NCBI RefSeq assembly: GCF_900103985.1
Contig: NZ_FNIE01000002.1
Coordinates: forward strand, 496,001 to 560,000
Direction: 5' to 3'
Length of the DNA: 64,000 nucleotides
Source of the DNA: Actinacidiphila guanduensis
Lineage (GTDB): Bacteria > Actinomycetota > Actinomycetes > Streptomycetales > Streptomycetaceae
The position numbers and the translations under genes are program-made. A model generated the notes under the pieces. It was not told the origin of the DNA. It searched no databases and saw nothing but the letters and a program-made list of their open reading frames with translations. Of this stretch, positions 54,078 to 63,367 are shown in pieces. Position 1 is the first letter of the stretch; every line of letters begins with the position of its first letter.

Positions 54078-54808
54078 TGAGGTTCTCCTTTTCGGCTGTG
54101 CTCGTCGGATCCGTGCACTGATGGTTGGGTTGGGAGACCCGGCGTTGGCTCGGGGTCGATGAAAACGGCGAGGTAGCGGAACTCGCCCCGGGGCCCGTCC
54201 TGCATGGAGTACGGCTGCCAGTTGAGGGCGTAGGAGCCGTGCAGGATTCGCGTGTTCCGCTCGTAGCCGCCCCCGCCCCAGAGGAGTTGGCCTTTGAGGC
54301 TGCGGGCTTCGTGGATGCGGAACTCGCGGTCGCGGGTGTTGTCCTGCTTGGGCGGCATCCACAGGCCGGCCTCGTTGGTGATGAGGAGAGCCAGGCCGTT
54401 CTGGTCGGGGCGGTCGCCGAAGCGCTCCAGGCGGGTGATGTCGGTGACGAAGCCGAGCCGGGCCAGGTCGGTGGCCGAGTGGGACCTCAGGGCGTAGTCC
54501 TCTGGAGGGGACCCGGCTGTGCCGGTCCACGTCGCCGTGCGGTACTTGAACTCGATCGCCGTGCGTGCCGAAGGGCCCATGCACAGCAGGTCGAGGTATT
54601 CGGCGCCGACCGCGGCGGGAGCGTTCTGGCGCACCTCCAGTCGGGACTGGATGGTGGGCGCCAGCTCCCACAGGACGCGCGCGAAGCTGTGCTGAAGATC
54701 CCGCTCGGAGTGGAAGACGGGTCGGTCCTGGCGGAGCTTGGCCATGACCTTGGACAGTGGCACCTCGCCGGCTATGAGTCCCGGCTCTTGCTGGTCTGTC
54801 CCGCGCAT
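54074..54808 (-). CDS. PD-(D/E)XK-like protein
   Basis: A 244-residue protein from the ATG at 54808 behind GAGGGGGAAGC. The region AEYLDLLCMGPSARTAIEFK resembles the D-x(n)-E-x-K core of restriction-like nucleases, with a conserved-looking first helix FHSERDLQHSFARVLWEL. Fold assignment is inferred from pattern alone. It starts the two-gene unit with EcsC at the right end of the element and may be a membrane-associated defence pair. Confidence 0.55.
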   Translation of the reverse strand: MRGTDQQEPGLIAGEVPLSKVMAKLRQDRPVFHSERDLQHSFARVLWELAPTIQSRLEVRQNAPAAVGAEYLDLLCMGPSARTAIEFKYRTATWTGTAGSPPEDYALRSHSATDLARLGFVTDITRLERFGDRPDQNGLALLITNEAGLWMPPKQDNTRDREFRIHEARSLKGQLLWGGGGYERNTRILHGSYALNWQPYSMQDGPRGEFRYLAVFIDPEPTPGLPTQPSVHGSDEHSRKGEPQ

Positions 54809-54924
54809 GCTTCCCCCTCGGCGGCAACGAAGCCGTGAGGGCGACCGTAGCGCCGTAACGCGGCTCGTCTCAGGCGTTCCGCCGAGTCGAGCCGCTCCTG
54901 CCCGGGAGCCGCCTGACGAGTTTG

Positions 54925-54957
54925 GCTCCCAAATGGCTCCCAAGACGCCCCTGGGAG
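54925..54957. promoter_or_regulatory. Candidate integrase arm-binding repeats, right
   Basis: GCTCCCAA at 54925 and 54936 are direct repeats 11 bp apart, with an inverted CTGGGAG at 54951. The same motif and spacing occur inside the left end at 3869-3895. They lie 60-90 bp inside the right core. Confidence 0.55.
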
Positions 54958-54960
54958 CGA

Positions 54961-54998
54961 CTCAGGGCCCCGATCCTCGGAAGGATCAGGGCCCTGAG
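54961..54998 (-). terminator. Hairpin downstream of tRNA-Pro
   Basis: CTCAGGGCCC pairs with GGGCCCTGAG, with an inner GATCCT/AGGATC stem. It follows the 3' end of the minus-strand tRNA by 15 bases and would end its transcript. It was brought by the element, since the chromosomal flank is now at 3.7 kb. Confidence 0.65.
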
Positions 54999-55012
54999 CT
55001 GCTGCTTTGGAG

Positions 55013-55086
<74 letters not shown>

Positions 55087-55239
55087 GTGCAACGACGATT
55101 ACTCTAGCGGACCCGGGGCTGGAGACGAAATCCGGTTTCGGGAGGCCCGGGGGCCCGCCGAGGTCGGGGCCACCGGCGCCGTCTCGGCAGGACGGCCGAG
55201 GTCAGGGCAGGTCGTCTCAGGGACTCGGTCAGCCCGCAA

Positions 55240-55540
55240 GCCCGCCCCTCCGCTGACGGGGCGCCCACATCCCCGACACCTCGGCAAGCCCTCTGCTCGC
55301 CGCCAGGCCCGTACATGCCGCCACCCCGCGCCCGGCTCACCGCTAGGTTCGCACCGACAGCTCCGCAAGCCCTCCCGCTCACGGGCGCCGCCCTCCCGAC
55401 AGCTCGGCAAGCCTGCCTGCGCAAGGCGCCCCACCTCCCGACACCCCGGCGCCCCCTCCCCCTCAAGGGCACCCCCCACCCCGACACCCCGGCGCACCCC
55501 CCCGCTCACCGTTCCGTCCGTGCGCGGGCGCTCCCCCACC
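55240..55540. repeat. Degenerate GC-rich minisatellite
   Basis: Five imperfect units with the phrase CCCGACANCYCGGCAAGCC or CCCCGACACCCCGGCG recur every 45-70 bases in the otherwise gene-free 55.1-55.55 kb gap. Open frames here have the compositional bias of the repeat and are not credible genes. Confidence 0.5.
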
Positions 55541-55554
55541 CCGTCGGCAAAGTG

Positions 55555-56490
55555 TTAGCTCACGGTCGGGGTCAGTGTCAGCAGGGTTGCCTCGGGGGGG
55601 CACGCGAAGCGGACCGGGGTGTAGCGGTTCGTGCCGCAGCCCGCCGACACGTGGAGGTACGAAGTGGAGCCCCCGGCCGTGTGCGTGGAGAGGCCCTTCA
55701 CGCGGTCCGTGTCCAGATCGCAGTTGGTGACCAGCGCGCCGTAGAAGGGGATGCAGAGCTGGCCGCCGTGGGTGTGGCCGGCCAGGATCAGCGGATAACG
55801 GTCCGCCGTGAAGGCGTCCAGCACGCGCAGGTAGGGGGCGTGGACCAGCGCCAGGTTGAAGTCCGCGTCCGGGTCGGGGCCGCCGGCCACCGCCGCGTAG
55901 CGGTCCCGCTTGATGTGCGGGTCGTCCAGGCCGGTGAGGCCGATCACCGGGCCGTGGTCCAGCTTCACCTGGCCCCGGGCGTTGCTCAGCCCCACCCAGC
56001 CCGCCGCGTCGAACGCGTCCCGCAGCTCGCCCCACGGGTTGCGGACCACGCCGTGCGCGCTGTGGTCCTTGCCGTTCAGCCCGTGCTGGCCGCGGGCCTT
56101 CTCCACCAGGTACTTGCCCGGGTTGCGGAACTTCGGGCCGTAGTAGTCGTTCGACCCGAAGACATAGGTGCCCGGGAAGCGCAGCAGCGGGCCCAGCGCG
56201 TCCAGCACCTCGGGGACCGCGGTGGGGTCCGAGAGGTTGTCCCCGGTGTTGACCACCAGGTCCGGGCGCAGCCCGGCCAGCGACTGCAGCCACCGGCGCT
56301 TCTTCTTCTGGCCCGAGACCATGTGGATGTCCGAGAGCTGCAGCACCCGGATCGGCTGCATGCCCCGCGGCAGCACCGGCACCTCCACCCGGCGCAGGCG
56401 GAAGGACCGGGCCTCGTAGCCGGCCGCGTACGCCACGCAGGCCGCGCCGACTGCCGTCACACCAAGGGGAATTCCGTAGAGCGCGCGCAT
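55555..56490 (-). CDS. Metallophosphoesterase
   Basis: A 311-residue protein from the ATG at 56490 with an N-terminal membrane anchor (IPLGVTAVGAACVAYAAGY). The calcineurin-like motifs are LQLSDIH, NTGDNL, GSNDYYG (in place of GNHD), VHAP and LAGHTHGGQL. It belongs to the core block beside wblA and is presumably chromosomal. Confidence 0.88.
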   Translation of the reverse strand: MRALYGIPLGVTAVGAACVAYAAGYEARSFRLRRVEVPVLPRGMQPIRVLQLSDIHMVSGQKKKRRWLQSLAGLRPDLVVNTGDNLSDPTAVPEVLDALGPLLRFPGTYVFGSNDYYGPKFRNPGKYLVEKARGQHGLNGKDHSAHGVVRNPWGELRDAFDAAGWVGLSNARGQVKLDHGPVIGLTGLDDPHIKRDRYAAVAGGPDPDADFNLALVHAPYLRVLDAFTADRYPLILAGHTHGGQLCIPFYGALVTNCDLDTDRVKGLSTHTAGGSTSYLHVSAGCGTNRYTPVRFACPPEATLLTLTPTVS

Positions 56491-56722
56491 GCCTCCATCG
56501 TGTCAGAAGCCGCGCCGCCGCAGTGCCACGCGTCCGGCCGCCTGTGGACAACCGGCCGGGGCCGCCGGCCGGACCGACCGCCGGTGGCAGGGCATTTCAT
56601 ACGGTATGCGTGCACGCCGGGTGTCCGCCCGGTGGGGCTTCCGTGGGGGCACCTCGCCCTCCCCGCTCCCCGTCCCCTTTAATGCGGCGCACTCGCGCCC
56701 CCGTGGTGCGAAAATCGGGACC

Positions 56723-57181
56723 ATGACCACGACCCTCAAGCAGCGGCTCCAGGACGACCTCACCACCGCGATCAAGACGCGCGACGAGCTGCGCTCCGCC
56801 ACGATCCGGCTGACCCTCAGCGCCATCACCAAGGAGGAGGTGGCGGGCGAGCAGGCCCGCGCGCTCTCCGACGACGAGGTGCTGAAGGTGATCGCCCGCG
56901 AGGCGAAGAAGCGGCGTGAGGCGGCCGAGGCGTTCGCCCAGGGCGGCCGGGCGGAGTCCGCCGAGCGGGAGCGCGCGGAGGGCGAGGTGCTCGCGGAGTA
57001 CCTGCCGAAGCAGCTCGGCGACGAGGAGCTGGCCGGGATCGTGAAGGCGGCGATCGCGGAGACCGGCGCGTCCGGGCCGAAGGCGATGGGCCAGGTGATG
57101 AAGGCGGTGAACCCGAAGGTGGCCGGCCTGGCGGAGGGCGGCCGCGTCGCCGCCGAGGTCAAGCGCCAGCTCGCCGGCTGA
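56723..57181 (+). CDS. GatB/YqeY-like protein
   Basis: A 152-residue protein from the ATG at 56723. TLKQRLQDDLTTAIKTRDEL, LRSATIRLTLSAI, EYLPKQLGDEEL and MGQVMKAVNPKVAGLAEGGR are characteristic of YqeY, a helical protein related to the GatB tail. Divergent from the metallophosphoesterase. Role in tRNA-dependent amidation is inferred from homology only. Confidence 0.9.
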   Translation: MTTTLKQRLQDDLTTAIKTRDELRSATIRLTLSAITKEEVAGEQARALSDDEVLKVIAREAKKRREAAEAFAQGGRAESAERERAEGEVLAEYLPKQLGDEELAGIVKAAIAETGASGPKAMGQVMKAVNPKVAGLAEGGRVAAEVKRQLAG

Positions 57182-57227
57182 CCCGGGCCGCACCGCGGAG
57201 CACGCGCGGCCGCGCACCGGGGCTGAG

Positions 57228-57359
57228 ATGCCGTACGCCATGCCGCAGGTGCCGTACCTCGTGCCCTACCTCATGCCGCGCGCCATGCGTCGCGTGAAGC
57301 CCCCGTGTGCCAGGAGCGGCCCCCCCGCGGGCCGCACGCAGCACCCCGGCAACGTGTAA
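57228..57359 (+). CDS. Possible 43-residue Pro/Tyr-rich peptide
   Basis: From ATG 57228 the frame reads MPYAMPQVPYLVPYLMPRAM and continues to a TAA inside the following hairpin. The MP/VPYL units look repeated at DNA level (GTGCCGTACCTC and variants). GC-rich chance frames are common, so the call is tentative. Confidence 0.25.
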   Translation: MPYAMPQVPYLVPYLMPRAMRRVKPPCARSGPPAGRTQHPGNV

Positions 57360-57390
57360 GGGGCGCCCTCCCACGGAGGGCGCCCCTTAC
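57356..57390. terminator. Bidirectional terminator
   Basis: GTAAGGGGCGCCCTC pairs perfectly with GAGGGCGCCCCTTAC around CCACG. It separates the convergent yqeY and penicillin-binding protein genes. Confidence 0.85.
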
Positions 57391-57433
57391 TTGCGTTCAT
57401 AGGTGCCCAGGTACGTCACCCAGGCGCCGAGTC

Positions 57434-59767
57434 CTATGGGCCCGTACCTCCGACGATGTTGCCCCCTGAGGGCAGCATCCCGCCCGTGCCCGAGGTCGTG
57501 CCGCCGGAGGTCCCCGCGTCGGTGCCTCCGGTCGTACCCCCGGCGGTGGTCCCGCCAGTGGTGCCGCCGGTGATCACCCCGGTCGTCGCGCCCATGACCG
57601 TGAAGCCGCCGTGGCCCCCGTGCCCGCCGTGACCCTTGCCGTTGTCGCCGCCTCCGCCGTTGGCCCCGCCGGTCGCGGCCGTGTTGCCGCCGTTCGGCGG
57701 CTGCTGGGACTTGCTCGGGTCCGGGACGTTCAGCGGGACCGTGACGAAGTTCTCGGCCGGCTCGCCCTCCAGGGCGCCGCTGACCGCGTCCTTCCAGATC
57801 GGCGCCGGGCCGTCGGCGCCCTGCACCTTGTCGAAGTAGCGCGGGCCGATCGTCACGTCGATCATCTGCCGCTGGTGCTGCGGGTCGCCCATCCACACCG
57901 CGGCGGCGAGCTGCGGGGTGTAGCCGGCGAACCAGGCGGCGTAGCGGTTGTCGGTGGTACCGGTCTTGCCCGCGGTCTGGCGGCCGGGCAGGTTGGCCGC
58001 GGCGCCCGTACCGTCGTCCACCACGTTCTTCAGCATGGTGTTCAGGGTGTCCGCGGTCTGCTGGGACATCGCCTGCGAGCAGATCGACTTCGGCACCGCC
58101 AGGTGCTTGCCCTGCGCGTTGGTCACCGAGTTGATGACGATCGGCGTGCAGTAGACACCGCGGTTGGCGAAGGCGGCGTACGCGCCGGCCACCGTCAGCG
58201 GCGAGACCTCGTTGGTGCCCAGGGTCAGCGAGGCGCCCTGGACCAGCGGCTTGCCGTCCGCGCGGCCGACGCCCAGCTTGTCGGCCATCTTCAGGATCGG
58301 GCAGAGGCCGACGTCCGCCTCGAGGGCGACGAAGTAGGTGTTGATCGACTTCTGCAGCGCCTCGGGCATCGCGAACGGGCCGACCTCGGTGGTCATCTCG
58401 TTCTGCGTGGTCTTGTCGCTGTGCAGGACCTGGCCGCCGCAGGTGGTGACGTCCGGGTAGGGCATCTTGTACGGCGAGGGGTAGACCTGCGACGGCTTGA
58501 AGCCCTGCTCCAGGGCGGCCGCGGCAGTTATCGGCTTGAACGTCGAACCGTTCTGGAAGCCGATTCCGCCGCCCATGGACTCGTCGACCGAGTAGTTGAT
58601 CTGGGTCTCGTTCTTGCCGAAGCCGTACGGCTTGCTCTGGCCCATGGCGACGACCTTGCCGGTGCCGGGCTGGACCATCGTCATCGCCGCGGCGATCGTG
58701 TCGCTCTTGTAGACGTGCTGGGCGATGCCGTCGAGCAGCGACTTCTGGGCCTTGGGCTGGAGCGTGGTGCGGATGGTCAGGCCGCCGGTGTCCCACAGCT
58801 TCTGCCGGGCCTCCTTGGTCTTGCCGAAGGCCGCGTTCTGCAGGAAGGTCTCGCGGACGTAGTCGCAGAAGAAGCCGGCGCCGTTGACTGCGGTGATGCA
58901 GCCGTTCTTGGGGGTGCTGACCTTCAGGCCGAGCGGCTGCTTCTCGGCGGCCTGCGCCTGCGCCGGGGTGATGTCCTTCAGCTGGGCCATCCGCGCGAGC
59001 ACCGTGTTGCGCCGGTCGGTGGCCGCCTGCGGGTTGCTGATCGGGTCGTAGTTGGTCGGCGACTGCACCATGCCGGCCAGCAGCGCGGCCTGCGTGAGGG
59101 TGAGGTCCTTGGCGTGGGTGCTGAAGTAGCGCTCCGAGGCGGCCTCGATGCCGTACGCCTGCTCGCCGAAGAAGGTGATGTTGAGGTAGTTCTCCAGGAT
59201 CTTCTTCTTGCCGAGTTCCTTCTCGACCTGGATCGCGTACTTCATCTCCTTGATCTTGCGGCCGGCGGTCTGCTGGGTGGCCTGGGCCACCTTGTCGGCG
59301 TCGTTGCCCGCCTCCTCCACGAAGACGTTCTTCACGTACTGCTGGGTCAGCGTGGAGGCGCCCTGGGTGCTGCCGTCGGAGGCGTTGTGGCTCAGCGCGC
59401 GCAGGATGCCCCTGAGGTCGATCGCCCCGTGCTGGTAGTAGCGCGAGTCCTCGATGTCCACGATCGCGGTGAGGATGTTCGGGCTCATCCGATCGATCGG
59501 CACCACGGTGCGGTCGCGCGAGTAGACGGTGGCGATCAGGCCGCCGTTGGCGTCCAGGATCTTGGACGCCTGGCTCAGCGGTGGCTGCTTCAGCTCGCCC
59601 GGCAGGTCGTCGAAGCCCTTCACCGTGCCCTTGGCGGACAGGCCGAGGGCGCCGGCGGCGGGCAGCGCGATTCCCGCCAGCACCGCACCGGCCAGCACGC
59701 TGACACCGAGGAACTTGGCGGCCTGCTGGGCCGAGGACAGCCCCCCGCCGGAACGCTTGTGAGCCAT
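57434..59767 (-). CDS. Class A penicillin-binding protein
   Basis: A 777-residue bifunctional transglycosylase/transpeptidase from the ATG at 59767, with a membrane anchor at about 20-45. Glycosyltransferase motifs are EDSRYYQHGAID, GASTLTQQYVKN and KKKILENYLN; transpeptidase motifs are STFK (GSTFKPITAAA) and KTGTTD. The tail is a long Gly/Thr-rich repeat. It adjoins wblA as in other Streptomyces. Confidence 0.93.
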   Translation of the reverse strand: MAHKRSGGGLSSAQQAAKFLGVSVLAGAVLAGIALPAAGALGLSAKGTVKGFDDLPGELKQPPLSQASKILDANGGLIATVYSRDRTVVPIDRMSPNILTAIVDIEDSRYYQHGAIDLRGILRALSHNASDGSTQGASTLTQQYVKNVFVEEAGNDADKVAQATQQTAGRKIKEMKYAIQVEKELGKKKILENYLNITFFGEQAYGIEAASERYFSTHAKDLTLTQAALLAGMVQSPTNYDPISNPQAATDRRNTVLARMAQLKDITPAQAQAAEKQPLGLKVSTPKNGCITAVNGAGFFCDYVRETFLQNAAFGKTKEARQKLWDTGGLTIRTTLQPKAQKSLLDGIAQHVYKSDTIAAAMTMVQPGTGKVVAMGQSKPYGFGKNETQINYSVDESMGGGIGFQNGSTFKPITAAAALEQGFKPSQVYPSPYKMPYPDVTTCGGQVLHSDKTTQNEMTTEVGPFAMPEALQKSINTYFVALEADVGLCPILKMADKLGVGRADGKPLVQGASLTLGTNEVSPLTVAGAYAAFANRGVYCTPIVINSVTNAQGKHLAVPKSICSQAMSQQTADTLNTMLKNVVDDGTGAAANLPGRQTAGKTGTTDNRYAAWFAGYTPQLAAAVWMGDPQHQRQMIDVTIGPRYFDKVQGADGPAPIWKDAVSGALEGEPAENFVTVPLNVPDPSKSQQPPNGGNTAATGGANGGGGDNGKGHGGHGGHGGFTVMGATTGVITGGTTGGTTAGGTTGGTDAGTSGGTTSGTGGMLPSGGNIVGGTGP

Positions 59768-60353
59768 GGGGTGCAGCCTAAACCGTCAACCTGGGGCCGC
59801 CCGAGGCCGAGGACCCTTTCCGGGCGGACGCATACGAGACCGTGACATTACGGGGTCGTGACCCGGTGCGGACGGGGCGGCGGACCATGGCGGACCGGGC
59901 GGCGAATCGGGCGGCGGACCGCTGCGGACCGGGGCGGCGGTGCGCCCGGCGTGCGCCCCCGGGCGGGCGGCGGCGCGGAGGTTGCGAATCCCCGGACGCG
60001 GCGGGGGTCGGTCGCCTACTCTGGTCCGGACAGCACACGATCTCCCCGTGACCATGCGTCGTCCCACCTCACTCTTGTGAGTGATGAGAACTGCCCGAAA
60101 TTCGGTATATGCCGGAGGTCTTGGCACTTCCCGACGGCGAAGTGCGGTGATCCGTCCGCAAGAGTCCCTTTTCTCCACCGGTCACTCCGGTGGGTGATCT
60201 GCCGCGCACGCATAGTCCATTCGGGCCATGCAAGATTGGGCCTGAAAGGGCTGTTGCGCCGCGCCTACCTTCCGTAACGTCCTCAACTGGCACCGGTGAA
60301 TATGCCGGGTGCCGCCGTGGGGGAGCCTCGATTCGGGAGAGGACGGCGCCAGC
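59768..60353. other. Upstream region of wblA and the PBP gene
   Basis: A gene-free divergent region of about 590 bp. The PBP side carries imperfect GCGGACC repeats (59870-59940). The wblA side has lower GC and presumably holds its promoter and a long leader, as wblA is known to be strongly regulated during development. Confidence 0.55.
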
Positions 60354-60686
60354 ATGAGCAGCTGGGTAACCGACTGGAGCACGCAGGCCGCGTGCAAGAC
60401 CACTGATCCGGATGAGCTGTTCGTCCAGGGTGCGGCCCAGAACCGGGCCAAGGCGGTGTGCACCGGCTGCCCGGTGCGGACCGAGTGCCTGGCGGACGCG
60501 CTCGACAACCGGGTCGAGTTCGGGGTGTGGGGGGGTATGACCGAGCGTGAGCGCCGCGCCCTGCTGCGCCGCCGCCCGACCGTGACGTCGTGGCGCCGGC
60601 TGCTGGAGACGGCCCGCACGGAGTACGAGCGCAGCACGGGCCTGCTGCCGATCGAGGACGACGAGGACTACGCGGCGGCCGGCTGA
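60354..60686 (+). CDS. wblA: WblA, WhiB-like developmental regulator
   Basis: A 110-residue protein from the ATG at 60354 behind GGGAGAGGA. Cys14, Cys36, Cys39 and Cys45 bind the [4Fe-4S] cluster, and GVWGGMTERERR with the basic tail is the DNA-contact part. Sequence and neighbours (class A PBP, ArsA-type ATPases) match Streptomyces wblA, which represses antibiotic biosynthesis and promotes sporulation. Its 3' end overlaps the convergent ATPase gene by 19 bp. Confidence 0.93.
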   Translation: MSSWVTDWSTQAACKTTDPDELFVQGAAQNRAKAVCTGCPVRTECLADALDNRVEFGVWGGMTERERRALLRRRPTVTSWRRLLETARTEYERSTGLLPIEDDEDYAAAG

Positions 60687-62017
60687 CCGCCGCCGAGCCG
60701 CAGGCCGATCTCCCGCAGGCCGGCCAGGTCGTGCACGTCGCCCGGCAGGGCCGTGACGTCGACCATCGGCACCTCGGGGTGCACGGAGACGAACCGCTCG
60801 CGGGTGCGCCGCTCGCGCGCGACCACCTGCATCCGCTCGGCGTGCAGCCGCAGCAGGGCCGCCGCCAGCAGCTCCGTACGCTCCTGTGCGTCCGCGGGGG
60901 TGTCGGCGCCGCCGTGGCCCGCCCGGCCGGTGCGCTCGGCGTCACTGGCCTCCAACTCAGCTTTCCCCGGGGGGAGATCGACAATGCCGGCGCCGTCCGG
61001 GTTTTCCGCCCCCGGCCCGTCGGCGCCGCCTGAGCCGCCGCTGCCCGCGTCCTCGCCGCCGGCCTCCGCCTCGGCCACCGCGTCCTCCAGCGCCTCGGCC
61101 GCGGCCACCGCCCGCTCCGCGGTGAGCCGGTCCGCCTCGCTGCCGTGCACCCGGTTGAGCACCATCCCGGCCAGCGGCATGTCCTCCGCGGCCAGCCGCT
61201 CCACGAAGTAGGCGGCCTCGCGCAGGGCGTCCCGCTCGGGCGCGGCGACCACCAGGAAGGCCGTCCCCGGCGCCTGAAGCAGCCGGTACGTGGCGTCGGC
61301 GCGGGTGCGGAAGCCGCCGAACATGGTGTCCATGGCGGCCACGAAGGTCTGCACGTCGCGCAGCAGCCCGGCGCCCATCACCTTGCTCAGGGTGCCGGTC
61401 ATCATCGACATCCCGAGGTTGAGGAACTTCACCCCGGCCCGCCCGCCGACCTTCGCCGGCGCCGTCAGCAGCTTGATGAACCGCCCGTCGAGGAAGGAGC
61501 CGAGCCGCTTGGGCGCGTCCAGGAAGTCCAGCGCGCTGCGGCTCGGTGGGGTGTCCACCACGATCAGGTCCCAGCTGCCGCGGGCCTGCAGCTGGCCCAG
61601 CTTCTCCATCGCCATGTACTCCTGGGTGCCGGCGAAACCGGCGGACAGCGACTGGTAGAAGGGGTTCTCCAGGATCGCCCGGGCCCGGGCCGGATCGGAG
61701 TGCTGGACCACGACCTCGTCGAAGGTCCGCTTCATGTCGAGCATCATCGCGTGCAGCGAGCCGCCGGCCGACCGATCGATTCCGGCCACCTCGCGAGGGG
61801 TGTTGTCGAGTTCCGTCAGACCCATCGACTGCGCGAGCCGGCGCGCGGGGTCGATGGTGAGCACCACCGCGGTGCGCCCGCGCTCGGCGGCCCGCAGGCC
61901 CAGGGCGGCGGCCGTCGTGGTCTTGCCGACGCCGCCGGAGCCGCAGCACACGATGATCCGGGTCTTCGGGTCGTCCAGCAGCGGGTCGATCTCCAGCAGG
62001 GGGCTTTCCAGGCTCAT
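60668..62017 (-). CDS. ArsA/GET3-type ATPase
   Basis: A 449-residue protein from the ATG at 62017. The deviant Walker A CGSGGVGKTTTAA, switch region VVDTPPSRSALDFLD and the Gly/Ala-rich insertion (about 320-370) are visible. It forms an operon with a second ATPase of the same family immediately upstream, an arrangement conserved next to wblA. Function in streptomycetes is not settled. Confidence 0.9.
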   Translation of the reverse strand: MSLESPLLEIDPLLDDPKTRIIVCCGSGGVGKTTTAAALGLRAAERGRTAVVLTIDPARRLAQSMGLTELDNTPREVAGIDRSAGGSLHAMMLDMKRTFDEVVVQHSDPARARAILENPFYQSLSAGFAGTQEYMAMEKLGQLQARGSWDLIVVDTPPSRSALDFLDAPKRLGSFLDGRFIKLLTAPAKVGGRAGVKFLNLGMSMMTGTLSKVMGAGLLRDVQTFVAAMDTMFGGFRTRADATYRLLQAPGTAFLVVAAPERDALREAAYFVERLAAEDMPLAGMVLNRVHGSEADRLTAERAVAAAEALEDAVAEAEAGGEDAGSGGSGGADGPGAENPDGAGIVDLPPGKAELEASDAERTGRAGHGGADTPADAQERTELLAAALLRLHAERMQVVARERRTRERFVSVHPEVPMVDVTALPGDVHDLAGLREIGLRLGGGQPAAA

Positions 62018-62138
62018 CGGTTGCTCGTCCGTCGCTCGTCGGTGGGCTGGTCGGTGCGCTGGTGGCCGGGTGGGCCGGCGGTGGGCCGGCGGCTCGTCCG
62101 CGGGTGGGGCGCGGGGCCCGCCCGCCGGGCCGGCCCGC

Positions 62139-63275
62139 TCACCCGTCACCCGGCGGCTGCTCGTCGGTGCCGGCCTGCGCGGCCTCGCGCGCGTCGGCCG
62201 CGGCCGCCTCCGCGAGGTCCGGGCCGTCCTCGGGGACCGGCCCGTGCGGCGGCGGCACCGCCACCGCCTGCCGGCGCAGGCTGTCCGCCAGCCGGTAGAG
62301 CCCGCCGAGGTCCACACCGTCCCCCAGCAGCTCCAACTCCCGTACCGGCAGGCCGAGTCCGGCGATCTCGGCGCGCTGCTCGCGCTCCAGAACCACCCGC
62401 TGGGCATGCTCGTGGGCCTGCGCGAAGAGCGGCTCGACCAGGCGCTCGGCCACCCCGCCGCGCCGGGCCCCGCCCAGCCCCGCCTGGGAGAGCGCCTTGG
62501 CGACCGCGGCCCGCCGCTTGCCGTTGCCGCCGACCTGCGCGGCGGCCACCTCGGCCAGCTCCGCGTCGCCGAGCAGCACCGGCCGCACCATGTTGACGAT
62601 CACCGCGCCCACCGGCAGCCCGGCCGCCCGCAGTTCGGCGACGCCGTCCATGGTTTCCTGGACCGGCATCTCCTCCAGCAGCGTCACCAGGTGGATCGCG
62701 GTCTGCGGGGACTTCAGCACCCGCATCACGGCCTGCGCCTGATGGTGTATCGGGCCGACCTTCGCCAGCCCCGCCACCTCGTCGTTGACGTTCAGGAAGC
62801 GGGTGATGCGGCCGGTGGGCGGGGCGTCGAGGACGACCGCGTCGTACACCGGCCAGCCGGCGCCGTCCTTGCGGCGCACCGCCTCGCACACCTTGCCGGT
62901 CAGCAGCACGTCCCGCAGGCCCGGGGCCACGGTGGTGGCGAAGTCGATCGCGCCGAGCTTCTTCAGCGCCCGGCCGGCCCGGCCGAGCTTGTAGAACATG
63001 TCGAGGTAGTCGAGCATCGCCAACTCGGCGTCGATGGCCAGGGCGTGCACCTCGCCGCCGCCCGAGGCGGAGGCGATGCGGCGCTCCTCGTACGGCAGCG
63101 CCTCGGTCTCGAATAGCTGGGCGATGCCCTGCCGCTCCTCGACCTCGCAGAGCAGCACCCGCCGGCCCTCCGCCGCGAGGGCGAGGGCGAGCGCGGCGGC
63201 GACCGTGGTCTTGCCCGTGCCGCCCTTGCCCGTCACGACGTGGAGTCGGACGGCTGATGACTGTTGAGGGCTCAC
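62139..63275 (-). CDS. ArsA/GET3-type ATPase
   Basis: A 378-residue protein from the GTG at 63275 (ATG 63293 also possible). Walker A GKGGTGKTTVAAAL, VVLDAPPTGRITRFL and a Pro/Ala/Gly-rich C-terminus. It is the promoter-proximal gene of the ATPase pair and probably partners the product of the next gene. Confidence 0.9.
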   Translation of the reverse strand: MSPQQSSAVRLHVVTGKGGTGKTTVAAALALALAAEGRRVLLCEVEERQGIAQLFETEALPYEERRIASASGGGEVHALAIDAELAMLDYLDMFYKLGRAGRALKKLGAIDFATTVAPGLRDVLLTGKVCEAVRRKDGAGWPVYDAVVLDAPPTGRITRFLNVNDEVAGLAKVGPIHHQAQAVMRVLKSPQTAIHLVTLLEEMPVQETMDGVAELRAAGLPVGAVIVNMVRPVLLGDAELAEVAAAQVGGNGKRRAAVAKALSQAGLGGARRGGVAERLVEPLFAQAHEHAQRVVLEREQRAEIAGLGLPVRELELLGDGVDLGGLYRLADSLRRQAVAVPPPHGPVPEDGPDLAEAAAADAREAAQAGTDEQPPGDG

Positions 63276-63367
63276 CCTTGCGAGCCTAACCATTCGGCGG
63301 CCCGGCCAGCGCGCGGGCGGCCCGTTCCCCGTGCGGCGGGCCGCGGACGAGGCACTAAAGTCGCGGT

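Noticed and set aside
57611-59845. 744-codon plus-strand frame opposite the penicillin-binding protein
   Set aside because: The minus strand has all class A PBP motifs; the plus frame is a shadow.
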